Below, piece after piece: positions 32,294-42,110 of a stretch of 50,228 nucleotides of DNA. The position numbers and the translations under genes are program-made. The notes under the pieces are model-generated. The model was given only the letters and a program-made list of their open reading frames with translations, was not told the DNA's origin and did not search any database. Every line of letters starts with the position of its first letter. The first letter of the stretch is position 1. Origin of the DNA: CALWZE01 sp964645785 (GTDB taxonomy: Bacteria; Bacillota; Clostridia; Oscillospirales; Ruminococcaceae); contig CAZYAV010000015.1 in assembly GCA_964645785.1 (NCBI GenBank), positions 1 through 50,228 on the forward strand, read 5' to 3'.

Positions 32294-33883
32294 TCACATT
32301 TTTACAACTAAAACTTCGTTGATCTCCTGAATATACCCCTTTTCCGGATAGCAGGGCATCGCCTCAAATTCGGGAGTGCCCAAAACAGCTTGTTTTTGTT
32401 CTGTAGTTGCATAGGAAAGCGGAATGTTTAATACGCCAATTAAAAAGCGATCCGGAATTCCGAGATAAGAATATAAGAGGTTCTTATGCGCAATGCCGGT
32501 GTAATTGGAATACTGCGGCATAAAGTCAAATACTGTTTCCGGTGTCCCTCCACCGATTATCGCCACAGTTGTACAGCCGTTTTGATAATCTTCATTTTCA
32601 TAGATGTCGTCCACCATGTCTGTCAATTGCTGGTAGACACCCTCATATGCAATTCGTAATTTCAGATATCCCTCATCGGTAATCTGCCACCAGAACCAGC
32701 AAAGCAGAAAGCAGCACAAGCAGCAGCACCATTGATACAGCAAGCTGCCCTTAGCACGCAAAAACGCCGCAAAATCTTTTGGGGAGAAAACGACTTCTTT
32801 CAAAACAAGTTCACAGTTATATGCTATGGCAATAAATGCAACTGGAAGCATAACAAATGAATACATCATAATCCAATGGGATGTTGCGCCCTGGCTAAGC
32901 AACGCAACAGCATGAACCGCAAGCGGATAGAGCGCAATGAGCACCATCATCAACGCAAATTTGAGCGGCTTTTTGTACACACGACTTTTTTTAATTAAAA
33001 GCCCCAATCCAATCAACGTCAGAACAAGCAGAGAGCGGTAGGCAAATACAACATAGGAATATCCCGTTCCATATGCGTCGGATAAAAACATGGAGAAAAA
33101 GACTTTGTATCCATATCGGATTCCATCCACCAACCCGGAAAACGTAATATGTTCAATTTTGTCTATATTCTGATAAGCCGCGAGCTGTTGCCCCCGAAGC
33201 GCAATCTTCAAAATAATATAATATAATCCAATTCCTGCTCCTAAAACCGCCAGATATCGGACGGCAAGTAAAAGCACCTTTTTCACTGTTGATTCTTCTT
33301 TTAGAAGTTCAAAAATACACAGAAGTACCATGCCCGCCGCAACAAACCCAATGTGAGACTGGTAAACTCCTAAGGCAAAAGCGAGAACTCCGGAACTGCA
33401 GAGGAATCCAACCCATCCACGAAATTTCCATATAATCCAAAGAGAAAATACAGCAATTGCCACAGGCCAAAATCCGACTCCAAAGGAAAACGCACACATA
33501 ATGGACGGAAAAGATACCATGCAGGCACCAACCAGCCCAGACCACAATTTGCTTTTTACACCGAAGATTTCTACCAAAAGCGCTGAGGCAAGGCCAATGG
33601 CGATCAATGAAGTAATTCGGTTCATCGGGATAAGGTAATCTCCGGCATCCAGTGCATAGAGAAAGTCCCACGCCCATTTTCCCTGAAGAATCAACCAACC
33701 CTGTGGTTCATAAAGAGTGGTATCCCAATTGAATAGCCATCCGGTGATCGCAATGAGGTGAACCAGGATACCAAAGCCGAATGCTGAAAAGAAAGCAGTC
33801 TTTTTTTCATATGCAAGCTGTTTATACCATTGCAAAATAGATTCTGATATGGTTTGAGCATTCCTGATTGTTTTATTCTTCAT
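32294..33883 (-). CDS. GtrII-type (Glucos_trans_II) membrane glucosyltransferase
   Basis: A 529-residue polytopic protein with about ten hydrophobic segments and a C-terminal soluble domain of about 120 residues. The WDTTLYEPQGWLILQGKWAWDFLY region after the first helix carries the acidic pair typical of Glucos_trans_II (GtrII) enzymes, which transfer glucose from undecaprenyl phosphate to a surface polysaccharide. The tail (YTGIAHKNLLYSYLGIP ... MPCYPEKGYIQEINEVLVVKM) matches in pattern the tail of the second GtrII-like protein at 35709-37264. The ATG at 33883 has AAGGTGAG upstream. GC content is clearly lower than in rfbFGH. Confidence 0.78.
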   Translation of the reverse strand: MKNKTIRNAQTISESILQWYKQLAYEKKTAFFSAFGFGILVHLIAITGWLFNWDTTLYEPQGWLILQGKWAWDFLYALDAGDYLIPMNRITSLIAIGLASALLVEIFGVKSKLWSGLVGACMVSFPSIMCAFSFGVGFWPVAIAVFSLWIIWKFRGWVGFLCSSGVLAFALGVYQSHIGFVAAGMVLLCIFELLKEESTVKKVLLLAVRYLAVLGAGIGLYYIILKIALRGQQLAAYQNIDKIEHITFSGLVDGIRYGYKVFFSMFLSDAYGTGYSYVVFAYRSLLVLTLIGLGLLIKKSRVYKKPLKFALMMVLIALYPLAVHAVALLSQGATSHWIMMYSFVMLPVAFIAIAYNCELVLKEVVFSPKDFAAFLRAKGSLLYQWCCCLCCFLLCWFWWQITDEGYLKLRIAYEGVYQQLTDMVDDIYENEDYQNGCTTVAIIGGGTPETVFDFMPQYSNYTGIAHKNLLYSYLGIPDRFLIGVLNIPLSYATTEQKQAVLGTPEFEAMPCYPEKGYIQEINEVLVVKM

Positions 33884-34055
33884 AAAACGACTCACCTTCC
33901 TTATTAAGCAATTGTTAAAAGAATTCCGATAATTAGCATTTTTCCGTGCGTTCGATCTGCAAAGTTTCTATTAGAGATTCAAATTAAGCTGCAATAGCTT
34001 CTCTCTGCCGGAATTCAAAAACACTATCCTATGCAATTTAGCACTCTATTCTACG

Positions 34056-34622
34056 TCACTTATTAGATGGCCAAGGAATAATCTTGTTCTTTTTCACCAA
34101 CATTGATTTCTGCGCTATTTTCGCCAAAGGAGTATCAGTTAAAGAATCAGAGTAAAACAAAAGAATTTCTCGAGCTGGATAACGCTCATAAAATCTACGA
34201 ACTTTTTCTTTCCCCTTGCAATTCTGACCAATTATGACTCCGTTTGCCGGATTCATCTGGGTGGCAATAGGCGCTTGAATGCCCATCTTCGCACAAATAG
34301 GCGCTATCAGAAAATCCGGGGATGCCGATATAATCACATCTGTCTCCGTCTTTTGTTGAAGATACCATGGCTTGATTTTGTTTGCATGCGCTTCCCAGAA
34401 TTGAATCAGTAAGGTTTCCCGATTCCTAAGCTGCGGCAAAAAGCAGAAAAAGCGTTCTTTCACTGCCTTTTTGTCAAGTTTGTCAAAAGAAAACAGGATC
34501 CATGCCCACAACTGCCTAATCAGGCAACGACATATGCTTGGTTGTTTATGCAGGCAAAACAGATAGAAATCAATAGAGCTGTCTCCCGCATAGATAGTCT
34601 TATCAAAATCGTAAACATTCAC
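34056..34622 (-). CDS. HAD-superfamily phosphatase (subclass IB type)
   Basis: A 188-residue HAD phosphatase. Motif I is DFDKT (D5 and D7), the threonine/serine of motif II is in IISASPDFL, a lysine follows near 135, and motif III is YSDSLTDTPL. A hydrophobic stretch near 30-45 forms the cap. It starts 13 bp after a UbiA-family gene at a GTG with AAAGGTG 8 nt upstream. UbiA-type phosphoribosyltransferases make a polyprenyl-phosphoryl-5-phosphoribose that must be dephosphorylated; this gene is placed to do that, by inference. Confidence 0.82.
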   Translation of the reverse strand: MNVYDFDKTIYAGDSSIDFYLFCLHKQPSICRCLIRQLWAWILFSFDKLDKKAVKERFFCFLPQLRNRETLLIQFWEAHANKIKPWYLQQKTETDVIISASPDFLIAPICAKMGIQAPIATQMNPANGVIIGQNCKGKEKVRRFYERYPAREILLFYSDSLTDTPLAKIAQKSMLVKKNKIIPWPSNK

Positions 34623-34635
34623 AACAACTGCACCT

Positions 34636-35505
34636 TTATAGATAAAGAATAGCCACCATGATTAGTAGATAACCCCCTGTGAGAGCCATTAGCGCCTTGT
34701 CATGTATAAGTACCTCTACGGGATCCCCGTCTGAAGTTCCCTCAATATTCATGTTGTACCGCATGGTAATCAACAGTACTAACGGTACAGTCCAAATCAA
34801 GTTGCCATCTCTATGGGTGGTCACGGTATAACTATCCACACTCCAAAGAGCGTAAAACACATTGGTGAGAGCAAGACACATGTACATATTTTTATCTAAA
34901 AAGTCTACGCTATAAGCTTCCAACACCTTTCTCGTTGTCCCTCCCCCACTCCGTCTAAGTTCATTCCGACGTTTGCCCAAGGCGAAGTAGAAAGACCCAA
35001 CAATTACTGTCAGATAGAGCCAGTTGGAAATCTGGATATTCGTAATGATGGCTCCATAAATGATGCGAATCAAAAAGCCAGACACCAAAATGCTCACATC
35101 AACAAGAGGAACGTTTTTCAACCCAAGGCTATATGCCACATTCAAAAGCAGATAGATAATCAACAACAGGCTTGCCCTTAAATCAAATATAAGAGCATTA
35201 AAACAGCCTCCCAACAGCAACAACACCGCTGCCACGATACATGCACTCCGAACGGAAATTGCGCCCGAAGCAATCGGGCGGTTCCTCTTCGTGGGATGCA
35301 GTCGATCATTTTCCACATCCCGGATATCATTAAACACATAGATGAAAGAGGCGACCATAGAAAAGGAGAAAAAGCCAATTGCGCACTTGCAGAATTCTTC
35401 CATCTGAAAGAGCTTGCCACTGCACGCCAAAGCAGTGAACACCAAAATATTCTTTACATAGTGATGCACCCTCAACAGCTTAAAATATGACTTGGCAGTC
35501 TTCAT
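34636..35505 (-). CDS. UbiA-family prenyltransferase, decaprenyl-phosphate phosphoribosyltransferase-like
   Basis: A 289-residue membrane enzyme with about eight helices. The first aspartate-rich motif reads NDIRDVENDRLHPTKRNRPIASG (N59, D60, D63, D67), the pattern of the DPPR-synthase branch (Rv3806c type), which puts phosphoribose from PRPP on polyprenyl phosphate. The second loop GKRRNEL also fits. With the HAD phosphatase next to it, it would supply a polyprenyl-phospho-ribose-type donor for glycosyltransferases acting outside the cell. Other acceptors of the UbiA family are less likely in a glycan locus. The SD is weak (GTGAGA). Confidence 0.85.
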   Translation of the reverse strand: MKTAKSYFKLLRVHHYVKNILVFTALACSGKLFQMEEFCKCAIGFFSFSMVASFIYVFNDIRDVENDRLHPTKRNRPIASGAISVRSACIVAAVLLLLGGCFNALIFDLRASLLLIIYLLLNVAYSLGLKNVPLVDVSILVSGFLIRIIYGAIITNIQISNWLYLTVIVGSFYFALGKRRNELRRSGGGTTRKVLEAYSVDFLDKNMYMCLALTNVFYALWSVDSYTVTTHRDGNLIWTVPLVLLITMRYNMNIEGTSDGDPVEVLIHDKALMALTGGYLLIMVAILYL

Positions 35506-35708
35506 GGAATCTCACTTTCTTTGTATTAGTGACAAAGCTATTGCTTTCGGTCTATCATTATCCACCGTTGTGTTTTACTCTGTATTGCCGACATATAGCT
35601 TTTGTCGCCAATCATATCAATTCTTCAAACACGCCTGAGGTTTTCTTTCCAAGGTTTCCTTAGCTATGACGAAGAAAACTGAAATAGCTAAAAATGACAT
35701 GCTATTTA

Positions 35709-37264
35709 TCACACATAATCTGAAAAATGCACAACAACTATCCCGTCAACCACTTTAATCGAGCCATCATCAGGATAAATTGGCATATCCTGTATTTCAG
35801 GTCTCTTTTGCAATTCTGCACAGGAATCCCAATTCAAAAAGTTAGTAGAAAATCCTAAATATCTTCCAAAAAAAGCTGGCCTCGTCCAGTCCCATCGAAT
35901 AGCTGTATTAACTACTTGCTGCATCGTATTTGCACCAGCCAAATTTATCGTATGATATCCTGAATCTATTCTATCAATGGCCGGATCAATGCAAACGCCA
36001 ACAAACGCAACGGGCATTTCATCATCATATCCCTCAACAGTTTTTATTTGCGCAACAACATTATTCAAATACATAATTGAGGACTGCACAATGTACTCCT
36101 GTTGCATAAAGGCTCTGTTGTCAAGTTCACAATTAAGGCAGGCAATAAGAATAATAAATACTTCCATTGTATTAACTATTCTTTTTTGATATTTTTCAAA
36201 AACATCAATATTCGTTTGAGTTAAAAAGGCCGCAATTAAAAACACTGCGCACACATTGCNNNNNNNNNNNNNNNNNNNNNNNNNNNNNNNNNNNGAGAAT
36301 GAAGGTATTCCGCACCATACAAATAAACCAAATTGCAGGCAAGCGGGAACAGCATTATGATGATTGCAGTAACAATCCCATTAAACAACAGCTTTTCTCT
36401 GACAAAATAGTATATACAGTAGACAAACATTCCTGCAAACAGGACGGCAAATACAACATCAAGCCCGGAAAAAGCAACTGAATAAGAATCGAAATAGCTC
36501 CATGCTTTAAAGAAATGAGCATAAGCTTGTGAAATCTGTTGCGGCAAAAGGCTAAAATCAAAATGCCCTATATTGCTTATATTCTGGTAGCTTGTTGCTT
36601 CAGCTCCCGTCAAGTAAAGAAGAATCCTTTGAACGAGAATATAGCCAAACATCCCCTCAAACAAAACCAAAAAGTACAGCAAGCTCCTTTTTACAATTTG
36701 CTTTATGTCATTGTTTTGCACAACGTATACAAACAACAAGATCAACAATAAACCTGCAGCAACAGGGAAATAAGCCTGATAAAATCCCATGGAAAGAATA
36801 ATACAAGCCACAGCTAACTGTGCATAGATTAAATTCGCCTTTTTATCAATTATCCATACAGCCAAAACCATTAAAGTCAATCCAACTATATAGGGTGAAA
36901 CTAGAAACATATAAAATGTTGTTGATGCAATGCACGGATAGGTAACCCATATAGCTGAAAGTGCTATAGCCAAGCCGCTGCTTTTAATTTTTAAAATATC
37001 CATCAAAAGCATTGCTGACAAACCCATAAACAACAGAACAATACATCCATTTGTCCAAGGGGAATTGATGAGTGGAAATACTTTTCCAAACAAGCCTGTC
37101 ATCCAACGCCCATTAACAACAGCGCCACCTGTCACATACAAAGTACCTAAGTCATCGTTGCTTGTGATTTTATTTGTAAACATATAGCCAAAAGCCAAAA
37201 GGCCAAAAATAATCGTACTAAAAAAGGCTTTCCGTTTTACTTCGCTAATTTTCTGAAATATCAT
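35709..37264 (-). CDS. GtrII-type glucosyltransferase, second copy, interrupted by an assembly gap
   Basis: Two reading frames on either side of 35 N bases belong to one gene. The N-terminal part (about 330 residues from the ATG at 37264, GGGAGA SD) has about ten hydrophobic segments with TSNDDLGTLYVTGGAVVNGRWMTGLF after the first helix, the acidic site of Glucos_trans_II enzymes. The C-terminal part carries the last helices and a soluble tail ending IYPDDGSIKVVDGIVVVHFSDYV, similar in layout to the tail of the first GtrII-like protein. The frames differ across the gap, but the true gap length is unknown, so this is not evidence of a mutation. AT-rich base composition. Confidence 0.8.
36260..36294. 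other. Assembly gap (35 N)
   Basis: A run of 35 undetermined bases inside the second GtrII-like gene; the number may be a placeholder. Confidence 1.
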
Positions 37265-37388
37265 CTCATATTTCTCCCAATAATACTCATATGGACGCCA
37301 CCATTTATGTGTTACATTATTGATTTTTCATGCCATATATTTGGATCGACGTGCACTTGACTACACAACATCTCTATGTGCGCAATTC

Positions 37389-38954
37389 TCACATCTGCAT
37401 CTCTTTTCGTACTAACAAGTTCTTAACAAACTGTGTTGAGATTGCTGAAAACACAACAACGACACACAGATACAAAACAAATGCAAACCACCAGGTTAGG
37501 TCAAGCTTTGCACACAGCATCCACCAATTTACAAATGCTAAGGCAAAATGATTCAAATAAATGCCGATGCTGATTGACCCCAAATAATTTGCCCAGCGAT
37601 GATTAAGCAGCTTTGACCACAGACTGTTGCCGACAAACAGCGATGTTGTCAACACCGCGATTGCCAGTAGGCAAATAAAATCTCTCTTCCCATCTTTATG
37701 GTCAAAAATCTGCACGCAGATGTATATTATACAAAACAGTTCGACCAACGTGCTGACCATACACGTTGGGGGCTTTTTTAATAAAGATTTGTGTACGACA
37801 TAACAGATACACCCCAGCCCCAATTCCGCAAAGCCACGCAAAACGCCTGTCGTTGTAAAGCCGGCAAACTGCAGGTGCTGATTTAATTGGCCGAAGTTAT
37901 GACTTATATATGCCAAAATGACAAACAGGCTTATCGGGGCGATAAACTGCAAGTAACTTTTTCTGCATTTTGACAAAAGAACATACACAAAGAAGCCTGC
38001 GATAAGAAGTGCACTGCAATACCAGCCTGGCGCAACCATAAGAAACTCCGTAAAGCCAAAGGCTTCCAACATCAAAAGCTCCCAAATGTTGTTTTCGAAA
38101 AGGCCGACCAATCCCGTGTCCTTCGCCAAGCATATCCACAATATGTACGACAAGAAAAAAGCGAATAGATAATTGGGGAGCAATCTGAAATATCTTTCTT
38201 TTGTATAAACAAGCGCATCCAAATACGGCTTGTCCGTGTTGCCGCCATGTCTCTCATAATGGCGCATCAACAAAAAACCGCTTAATACGAAGTAAAAATC
38301 AACGCCTAAATACCCTCCCGGAACAAATGAGCAATAATGATGCACCACAACACACATTATTATGAAAAACCGCAAAAACTCCACCGCGGCATTTTTGTTG
38401 TTCGCGGTATTTGCTGTAACGGTGTTTCCCCTTTTCTTTCTGCAATGCAAATTAAACAGCAGCATGCAAACTGCCAATAAACCGACAACTGCTGCGCCCA
38501 CTGTGTTAAGCAACAACTTGCTGCTTAGCATTACAAGCGGAAGCTCAACAAGCAATCCGGTACTGATTGTGTGACTATCCTGTAAGTTGCTATAGATTAT
38601 GCCGTTACCAACAGAAATCTCAACACTGCCAGTGCCAGACCCATTATTAAACACAAGCTGTCTGGATTCACCAATTGGCAAAGTCAACTCCAAAGGATCT
38701 CCAGTCACTGACCTCACAGCAAGATCTTGGCCGGTTTGCCTCCACCCTTTTAAAGAAGTCACCATATCCTTTGGGTTGTACCACTCGTCATCCACCAACG
38801 CCCCTCTGAAAACAACTTCACCATTCGTTGTATCCGGCGTGATTACGATTTTTGACATGTTTTTTTGGAGAACATTTTCCAGATGCAAACAAAGCATCAA
38901 AACAAAATACAGAAGTAATAGAATAACCAAACGTTTTCTATTTTTGCTTTTCAT
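37389..38954 (-). CDS. AT3-family membrane O-acyltransferase with an added N-terminal outer domain
   Basis: A 521-residue protein. A first helix (about 9-25), an outer beta-rich domain of about 110 residues, and a second helix (about 145-165) precede a complete acyltransferase-3 domain (about 185-510) that opens AAVEFLRFFIIMCVVVHHYCSF and continues GGYLGVDFYFVLSGFLLMRHYE, both AT3 marks with the catalytic histidine in VVHH. AT3 enzymes such as OafA acetylate sugars of surface glycans. The extra N-terminal domain is not standard and may bind the glycan. The ATG at 38954 follows AGAGGA; the frame upstream begins at a TTG inside a gene remnant. Confidence 0.87.
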   Translation of the reverse strand: MKSKNRKRLVILLLLYFVLMLCLHLENVLQKNMSKIVITPDTTNGEVVFRGALVDDEWYNPKDMVTSLKGWRQTGQDLAVRSVTGDPLELTLPIGESRQLVFNNGSGTGSVEISVGNGIIYSNLQDSHTISTGLLVELPLVMLSSKLLLNTVGAAVVGLLAVCMLLFNLHCRKKRGNTVTANTANNKNAAVEFLRFFIIMCVVVHHYCSFVPGGYLGVDFYFVLSGFLLMRHYERHGGNTDKPYLDALVYTKERYFRLLPNYLFAFFLSYILWICLAKDTGLVGLFENNIWELLMLEAFGFTEFLMVAPGWYCSALLIAGFFVYVLLSKCRKSYLQFIAPISLFVILAYISHNFGQLNQHLQFAGFTTTGVLRGFAELGLGCICYVVHKSLLKKPPTCMVSTLVELFCIIYICVQIFDHKDGKRDFICLLAIAVLTTSLFVGNSLWSKLLNHRWANYLGSISIGIYLNHFALAFVNWWMLCAKLDLTWWFAFVLYLCVVVVFSAISTQFVKNLLVRKEMQM

Positions 38955-39333
38955 GTTGTCCTCTTTCCTTACCAACTTATTCCAACCTGCATCGCTTCAA
39001 AAGATGAGGCGATCTTTGCGTTTGTCTGTTTTTCAGGTTTTGTATCAACCAAAATCAGTGCACTTTCAACGTAACCAATTAGCCGCGCTCATCACCATGG
39101 GCTGAAAAACACACTTTGCCACTTGCATGGGAATCGTTATTCTTTCTCTGTGAACATCTATGCTGCATTTGTGATGCATACAACCATTTTCAAATGTAGC
39201 TGTATGAATCGAGGAATCCTTGCTTTGAAAAAATCTTGTGAACGCTATATTTAGTACTACCAAATCAACACATTTAAACAGCCAAAATAATCCGAAAATC
39301 ATCTTTCAAATCCGAAAGGCTTATATATGATTT
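38955..39333. other. Gap with a gene remnant
   Basis: This 379-bp gap between two membrane-protein genes contains the decayed 3' end of another gene (38969-39302) and no intact coding region. Confidence 0.55.
38969..39302 (-). pseudogene. Decayed gene remnant; its 3' end resembles that of the radical SAM gene
   Basis: The last codons before a TAA at 38969-38971 read EKQTNAKIASSFEAM, close to EKRTSAKIISSIEVV at the end of the radical SAM gene (stop at 42111); about 77% of bases agree over 48 bp by eye. The same frame runs back to about 39082 (YVESALILVDTKP). Before that the only open frame (start 39302, stop 39066) is one base out of phase and has no SD. I read this as the shrunken remains of a lost operon gene whose stop codon is still 15 bp before the acyltransferase start. 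Confidence 0.45.
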
Positions 39334-41823
39334 CTACCTTTTATCCGACAACGCTTCAGTGGAAACATCCACTACGGAATCATCCTCATTACCATGTGCA
39401 TCTGCCATATGGCTTTTTGCAATTACCGGAAGCAGCAGACATAGGGTCATACTCATTAAATGGAGCGGCCAAAAATATCGGAAATCCGACCATCCCGTGC
39501 TGGCAATAAGACTCAGAATCTGTCCAACAAGGGGAGAAAGAATTATTGCATAGGCTCCTAACCCGCGTTTGAATTGAATAAAGGAAAAACCGATTATTCC
39601 CAAAAGAGAAAACAAACCGCAGCGCCACACGATGGAAGAAATCCATTGAGAAGACACAATATATAACAAAGCCGCCTCTGTGCGAGCGTATAAGCTTGTA
39701 TATCGTCTCGCAGGGTAGTAGTTGTTCCATTGCTCAAAGCCATCGCATGTAGTGTATGGACTAAGAACTCCAACTGGGAAGTTTTCTCCGGCGAAAATCC
39801 CCCACGCCGGATCTTCCCGATTGATAATCGCACGGGTCATCATAATTGGGTTATGAACAAATGTGTCCACATATCCTGCAATAAAATCTATTGTTGGAAC
39901 ATCTAATGTGTACGACAACGATGCATAGGACGGTGAGTATACATGTTCTGCAATGTTATACTTTGTCAAAACAGTAAGCATTTGCAGTGTGTGCTCTGAA
40001 ACTTCGCCGCCATTGTAATATACGCCTAAAATATCCTGCCCCAATCCAATATACTTTCCGCCTACATGCTCCGGGTCATTCTCATTTGTAACCACTTCAA
40101 AGTAATTGTAAACTGGGCCTTTCACAAGACATACCAATGCTACAGCAACAGCCACCGCGCCCCAAACTCTGGGGTTCTTCCAGAACACAACAATCAATGA
40201 AACAACAATGAGGACAAACGGAACGATCCCATTGTTTCGATACATCATCAAGCCTGTAATGGCTGTCGTCAGTTCAACATAGATCCACCATTTTTTTCGA
40301 TATTCAATACTGTCTATGGATAATTTGGCGATACAAATCATAGACCACAGCAACGACAGCGCATATGGAATATCTTTCCAAATCGTATTCAGTAGAAGAG
40401 CATTGGCCACATTAAATCCGGAAAAGGCCGCAGCTGCATACAAAACTTCATCTCGTATGTTCTTTTTCCTTAAATAGAGCAGCAATTCCAACATCACATA
40501 AATCCAGAAATACCACTGCACAAAAATAACCATATAGGTGGAATCCCAGATTTCTTGCAAGACTCGCAAAACAAGGACATAAGAGAACGGATGCCAATCC
40601 GTTGCACCATGAAGATTTTTTGCAAGCGTGATCATACATTTATTTGTGTCGTAAGAGGATGTTCCGGGATTAAATACATATAGACAAAAGGCAGCCGAAA
40701 ACAGCAGGAGCAAGCCGCAAACAGCTGCAAAGGCCAACGTGCTCCGTTTTTCGCTCTTTGTTGAAAAGGAATGTTCTGTTATCCAGTGAAAAGTATAAAG
40801 AAGGGTGCGCACCACAGGCATTGCCCAAAAAGCTGCAGCGGCAAACACGAATAGATTTACTGTGGTAATCTCCTTGTTAAAGGGGTAAATAAGACTTCTT
40901 TGACCTACAAGTGCAAAGGCCGTATAGAGATAAAGAAAAACGAGCACACTGCGCTTCCATGTTTTATCACACAGTTCATGAAGGAATCTTTGCTTCTCTT
41001 CGCCTTTTACCGCCGCACACAACGAAATTAAGTAAAGGATAAGGATTGTAGGTTTTTGAAAAGGAACGCCTGAAGAGTTCACAATAATATAACAGGCGGC
41101 TAATTCCATCAGAAGCGAAACAACCCGCCGATCCACAATCCGATAGAGCTGATTTAAAGCTTTTTTGCACCACGCAGCTGTTTTATCCAAGTGGTATATG
41201 AACAGTACTGCCGCGTGGAATGCCAAAAGCCAAAAAGCGGAAATGACAAAGCGATCCAGAAATCCCGGCGCCTGTAAATAGCCGAATCGGATGGCAGCAA
41301 CACCATCTAACTGCTGTCTTCCCTGCGCAGATGCAATTACCTCCGGCGCGCTTTGCTCCGCCCGAACAAAATAGATATTGGGAATCTGCGCGCAATCTTC
41401 CGAAGCGTCTAAGTGAATTTGATATTCCCTTCCTTCCTTCAATTCCATGCCGATATATACTCGCTTCCACTCGGAATCCGCAAGATTTGTAAGGGAAAGA
41501 TTTGTCTGATAGATCAGTTCATTTTCTTCGCCGAAGATTTGCAGCACGATATGCCCTGCTTGACCCGGCGTGATTCCTGTAAAGAGAAGCTCCAGGCTGT
41601 GCAGGCGGTCATGCGCGGATGAAAAAGTCAGCGTAATATCATCGCAGGGAATCGCAGAAGCATTCGCAAGATCGACTCCGCTGGATAATACATATTCTCG
41701 ATTGATCTCTGCACCGAGCCAGATATAGCACAGCCGCAGCAGCACAACAAGCGCCAGAATAATGATTATCATGCGCTTCCACTTTTCCAGCGTTTTCCAT
41801 TCACGCATTGTCTTTGTTGCCAT
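39334..41823 (-). CDS. Large DUF6020-like membrane protein, probable GT-C-type glycosyltransferase
   Basis: An 829-residue protein with one N-terminal helix (about 18-38), an outer beta-rich domain (about 40-190) and at least twelve further hydrophobic segments. The GTSSYDTNKCMITLAKNLHGATDWHPF stretch in an outer loop resembles the acidic/His site of GT-C-like DUF6020 proteins, and a soluble outer loop (about 600-720) follows. Such proteins are common in Firmicute polysaccharide loci and probably use lipid-linked sugars; the reaction is not known. The charged C-terminus is cytoplasmic. The second ATG (41823) is spaced properly from GGAG, the first (41829) touches it. AT-rich. Confidence 0.7.
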   Translation of the reverse strand: MATKTMREWKTLEKWKRMIIIILALVVLLRLCYIWLGAEINREYVLSSGVDLANASAIPCDDITLTFSSAHDRLHSLELLFTGITPGQAGHIVLQIFGEENELIYQTNLSLTNLADSEWKRVYIGMELKEGREYQIHLDASEDCAQIPNIYFVRAEQSAPEVIASAQGRQQLDGVAAIRFGYLQAPGFLDRFVISAFWLLAFHAAVLFIYHLDKTAAWCKKALNQLYRIVDRRVVSLLMELAACYIIVNSSGVPFQKPTILILYLISLCAAVKGEEKQRFLHELCDKTWKRSVLVFLYLYTAFALVGQRSLIYPFNKEITTVNLFVFAAAAFWAMPVVRTLLYTFHWITEHSFSTKSEKRSTLAFAAVCGLLLLFSAAFCLYVFNPGTSSYDTNKCMITLAKNLHGATDWHPFSYVLVLRVLQEIWDSTYMVIFVQWYFWIYVMLELLLYLRKKNIRDEVLYAAAAFSGFNVANALLLNTIWKDIPYALSLLWSMICIAKLSIDSIEYRKKWWIYVELTTAITGLMMYRNNGIVPFVLIVVSLIVVFWKNPRVWGAVAVAVALVCLVKGPVYNYFEVVTNENDPEHVGGKYIGLGQDILGVYYNGGEVSEHTLQMLTVLTKYNIAEHVYSPSYASLSYTLDVPTIDFIAGYVDTFVHNPIMMTRAIINREDPAWGIFAGENFPVGVLSPYTTCDGFEQWNNYYPARRYTSLYARTEAALLYIVSSQWISSIVWRCGLFSLLGIIGFSFIQFKRGLGAYAIILSPLVGQILSLIASTGWSDFRYFWPLHLMSMTLCLLLPVIAKSHMADAHGNEDDSVVDVSTEALSDKR

Positions 41824-42110
41824 GTCCATCTCCGATTTATCACTTCTGCCTTTTTTGCATTCTCCAAATAGTTATATAGCCGATTGGAGGTAAATGCAGT
41901 TTAACTTCAATATGAATGCTCGCTCATTGCATTTTGACAACAACTGTCAGCAGACACGTTCTCCCAAGCAGAAACAGCCAAATTCAGATTATCCGGAACG
42001 GTAATCCCATGTAGCAGCTTTCTATCTGTTTTTGCAAATCCCTATACCACAGAATTATCAAAATGAATAGCGTTGACCTCAGCCCTTACCTATTTTCAAT
42101 CCCGTCCATA

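Noticed and set aside
35709..37264. Two separate small membrane-protein genes, or a frameshift
   Set aside because: The break coincides with the N gap at 36260-36294; the halves together form one GtrII-like protein of normal length, and the gap length is unknown.
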